Shown here one piece after another: positions 5,810 to 7,249 of a stretch of 7,249 nucleotides of DNA. Origin of the DNA: Anaerolineales bacterium. Lineage in GTDB: Bacteria > Chloroflexota > Anaerolineae > Anaerolineales > E44-bin32. The translations under genes and the position numbers were made by a program. The stretch is from NCBI GenBank assembly GCA_030673085.1, contig DAOVFE010000083.1:1-7249 (forward strand), read 5' to 3'. Numbering within the stretch: the first letter of the stretch is position 1; each line of letters begins with the position of its first letter. The notes beneath the pieces are model-generated. The model had not been told where the DNA came from. It did no database searches and saw only the letters and a list, made by a program, of their open reading frames with translations.

Positions 5810-7039
5810 ATGAAACGCCTTTCATTATCGCTTGCATTGAGTATCTTTCTCCTCCCAATTCTAACGACGGCAGCCGCCGCACAAGAACCAGTTGTGCACG
5901 CAGTTTTCTTCTATGGCCCGGAATGTCCCCATTGCCATCAGGTAATCACGGAGGTTTTCCCTCTTTTGTTCAATACATACGGCGGAGATAACATCGAGAT
6001 AAACTACATGCCGCCGGAAAGTCCTGAAGATGAAGAACTGGAAAACAAGGCCGGACCCTCGATTATTGAGGTATCCTCCGCTCAGCTCCGGATCCTTTAT
6101 GTCAATCTCTATTGGCCGATCGGGCGGGAGCTTTACGATAATTCGATGGAGATGTACGGCGGCTTCGATGGCGTCCCTCGTCTTATCGTGGGCGATACGG
6201 CGCTTATTGGCGGGGCGGATATCCCCGGACAGTTCCCTGGCATTATAGAAACCGGTCTTGCCGAAGGCGGGATCGCCTGGCCTGACCTGCCCCAGATCGA
6301 TACGATTATAAACAAGCTAATTCCCCTTCCCACGCCAACCGCGCAGCCTTCAGAAGAGCCCGCCTCCGGGGTCACACAATCTCCCGAAAGCAGTCAAACC
6401 CTTATTCCAATAACCCCTACCACAACCCCTGAATCGATACCCCCGATCCCCGACCAGAACCTCACGGTCATCGATAGGATTAAACTCGACTTGACGGGCA
6501 ACATCATCTCCATTCTGGTATTGCTCGGCATGGTCGCCAGTGTCATTTACGCTGGCGTATATATGTTTAGTAAGCCGAATCTGCAATCCGAATCTTGGAG
6601 ACTCTGGAGCGTTCTGGCGCTCGGCGTATTGGGCATAGGCGTCGCCAGCTACCTCGCCCACATTGAAACCACTGGCTCGATGGCCGTATGTGGTCCCATC
6701 GGCGATTGCAATACCGTCAATCATAGCGAATATGTCCTTCTCTTCAACTTCCTCCCCATTGCCGTTTTCGGATTGATAGGTTATATCGCCATCCTTATCA
6801 CCTGGATCATCGCGAAAACAAAATCCGGCATAATTTCGGATTTGGCCTTGTTAGCTATTCTGGCGATGACATGCTTTGGCACGATCTTCTCAATCTATCT
6901 AACCTTCCTCGAACCATTTGTAATCGGCGCAACCTGCGCCTGGTGCCTATCTTCAGCCATAGATATGACAGCTATGATGCTGATCTCACTGCCCCCCGGA
7001 ATGGCGGCCTGGCATCGATTAAAAACGCAGTTAACCTGA
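5810..7039 (+). CDS. Exported thioredoxin-like domain fused to a C-terminal VKOR domain (disulfide-bond formation)
   Basis: The 409-aa protein appears to join both halves of a disulfide-forming pathway: a thioredoxin-fold thiol oxidoreductase and a VKOR quinone reductase that would reoxidise it. Seen: a signal sequence (basic MKR, hydrophobic core, TTAAAAQ near residues 19-25); a thioredoxin-like domain with CPHC (39-42) and the cis-Pro segment GVPRLIV (121-127); a Pro/Thr/Ser-rich linker (about 171-216); then five membrane helices (about 232-253, 266-286, 310-335, 343-367, 375-395). The VKOR loop cysteines are Cys294 and Cys300 (CGPIGDC), and the active-site pair is CAWC (376-379), followed by LSSA. 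In the predicted topology the thioredoxin domain, loop cysteines and CAWC all lie on the outer side. The GTG at 5795 would add five residues but has no ribosome-binding site. ATG 5810 is preferred, although its own site (GGG at 5797-5799) is weak. The partner quinone cannot be read from the sequence. Confidence 0.88.
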   Translation: MKRLSLSLALSIFLLPILTTAAAAQEPVVHAVFFYGPECPHCHQVITEVFPLLFNTYGGDNIEINYMPPESPEDEELENKAGPSIIEVSSAQLRILYVNLYWPIGRELYDNSMEMYGGFDGVPRLIVGDTALIGGADIPGQFPGIIETGLAEGGIAWPDLPQIDTIINKLIPLPTPTAQPSEEPASGVTQSPESSQTLIPITPTTTPESIPPIPDQNLTVIDRIKLDLTGNIISILVLLGMVASVIYAGVYMFSKPNLQSESWRLWSVLALGVLGIGVASYLAHIETTGSMAVCGPIGDCNTVNHSEYVLLFNFLPIAVFGLIGYIAILITWIIAKTKSGIISDLALLAILAMTCFGTIFSIYLTFLEPFVIGATCAWCLSSAIDMTAMMLISLPPGMAAWHRLKTQLT

Positions 7040-7249
7040 ATTTGAGTGAAATGAATTCCGGCTATTTTCTTTTTTCAGACCTTTATTAGCCAAACGAAGT
7101 CTAGCAATAGCTTTTGGGGGTAGAAAAAATATTTACCTTTATTCGACAGCGAATATTTAAACAAAACCCGTACCCGAAGGGGAAAAATTCGGCAATGGGG
7201 GCTGTCCCTAAGGACATCCTTAAAGGAATTTTGAGGGTTTTGTAATTTA
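7040..7249. other. Downstream intergenic region with several small inverted repeats
   Basis: No convincing coding sequence is seen. The only short ATG frame (7195-7245, 16 codons) has no family resemblance. A pyrimidine run (TTTTCTTTTTT, 7065-7075) follows 25 nt after the VKOR stop, within weak GGCTA/TAGCC arms (7060-7064 and 7087-7091). Three short hairpins then follow at 7140-7155, 7174-7192 and 7203-7216. The last one begins a stretch of overlapping CCTnAGG-type palindromes that runs towards the window edge. Confidence 0.55.
7140..7158 (+). terminator. Weak candidate terminator after the thioredoxin-VKOR gene
   Basis: TATTCG (7140-7145) and CGAATA (7150-7155) form a 6-bp stem with loop ACAG, followed by TTT. 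It lies about 100 nt after the VKOR stop. The stem is AT-rich and the T-run short, so efficient termination is doubtful. No stronger hairpin with a T-run was found closer to the stop. Confidence 0.25.

Noticed and set aside
6350..6724. 124-codon open frame on the minus strand inside the thioredoxin-VKOR gene
   Set aside because: It lies fully inside a clear gene on the other strand with conserved motifs, and its own product shows no family features.
7195..7245. 16-codon ATG frame at the right end
   Set aside because: It is very short and coincides with the palindromic sequence, and the GGGG upstream is too far (12 nt or more) to be a convincing ribosome-binding site.

Overview
The window looks like ordinary bacterial chromosome of intermediate GC. 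It has purine-rich Shine-Dalgarno sites, one GTG start, moderate gene density and short to medium gaps. No transposase, phage, CRISPR, tRNA or rRNA gene is visible. The set of genes (an SDR-type threonine dehydrogenase, a GT39-like membrane glycosyltransferase, a LOG protein, a HIT protein, an orphan P-loop protein and an exported thioredoxin-VKOR fusion) would fit an environmental lineage such as Chloroflexota. That placement is a guess from gene content and was not tested.

Layout, left to right. Positions 2-193 are an open frame that may be the 3' end of a gene starting outside the window. It is followed closely by an SDR-type L-threonine 3-dehydrogenase (208-1239, +). A 469-nt non-coding stretch (1240-1708) holds a candidate promoter, a 7-bp direct repeat and a 14-bp palindrome, and leads to a 595-aa GT-C/GT39-like polytopic membrane glycosyltransferase (1724-3511, +). 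That gene converges on a minus-strand pair: an upstream HIT hydrolase (4248-4700) and a downstream LOG-family nucleotide phosphoribohydrolase (3572-4168, GTG start). A divergent intergenic region (4701-5027) separates this pair from two plus-strand genes: a P-loop protein of unknown role (5028-5756) and an exported or membrane disulfide-forming protein with an N-terminal CPHC thioredoxin-like domain and a C-terminal VKOR domain (5810-7039). The last 210 nt hold several small inverted repeats and no convincing gene.

Functional links are limited. HIT and LOG both act on nucleotide derivatives and probably share a transcript. The P-loop gene and the thioredoxin-VKOR gene are 53 nt apart on the same strand and could be co-transcribed, but nothing in their sequences links their functions. 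The most distinctive item is the thioredoxin-VKOR protein. Its domain order is the reverse of the well-studied VKOR-thioredoxin fusions, and it carries a Pro/Thr/Ser-rich tether between the domains. I see no clear sign of a wholly new multi-gene system.
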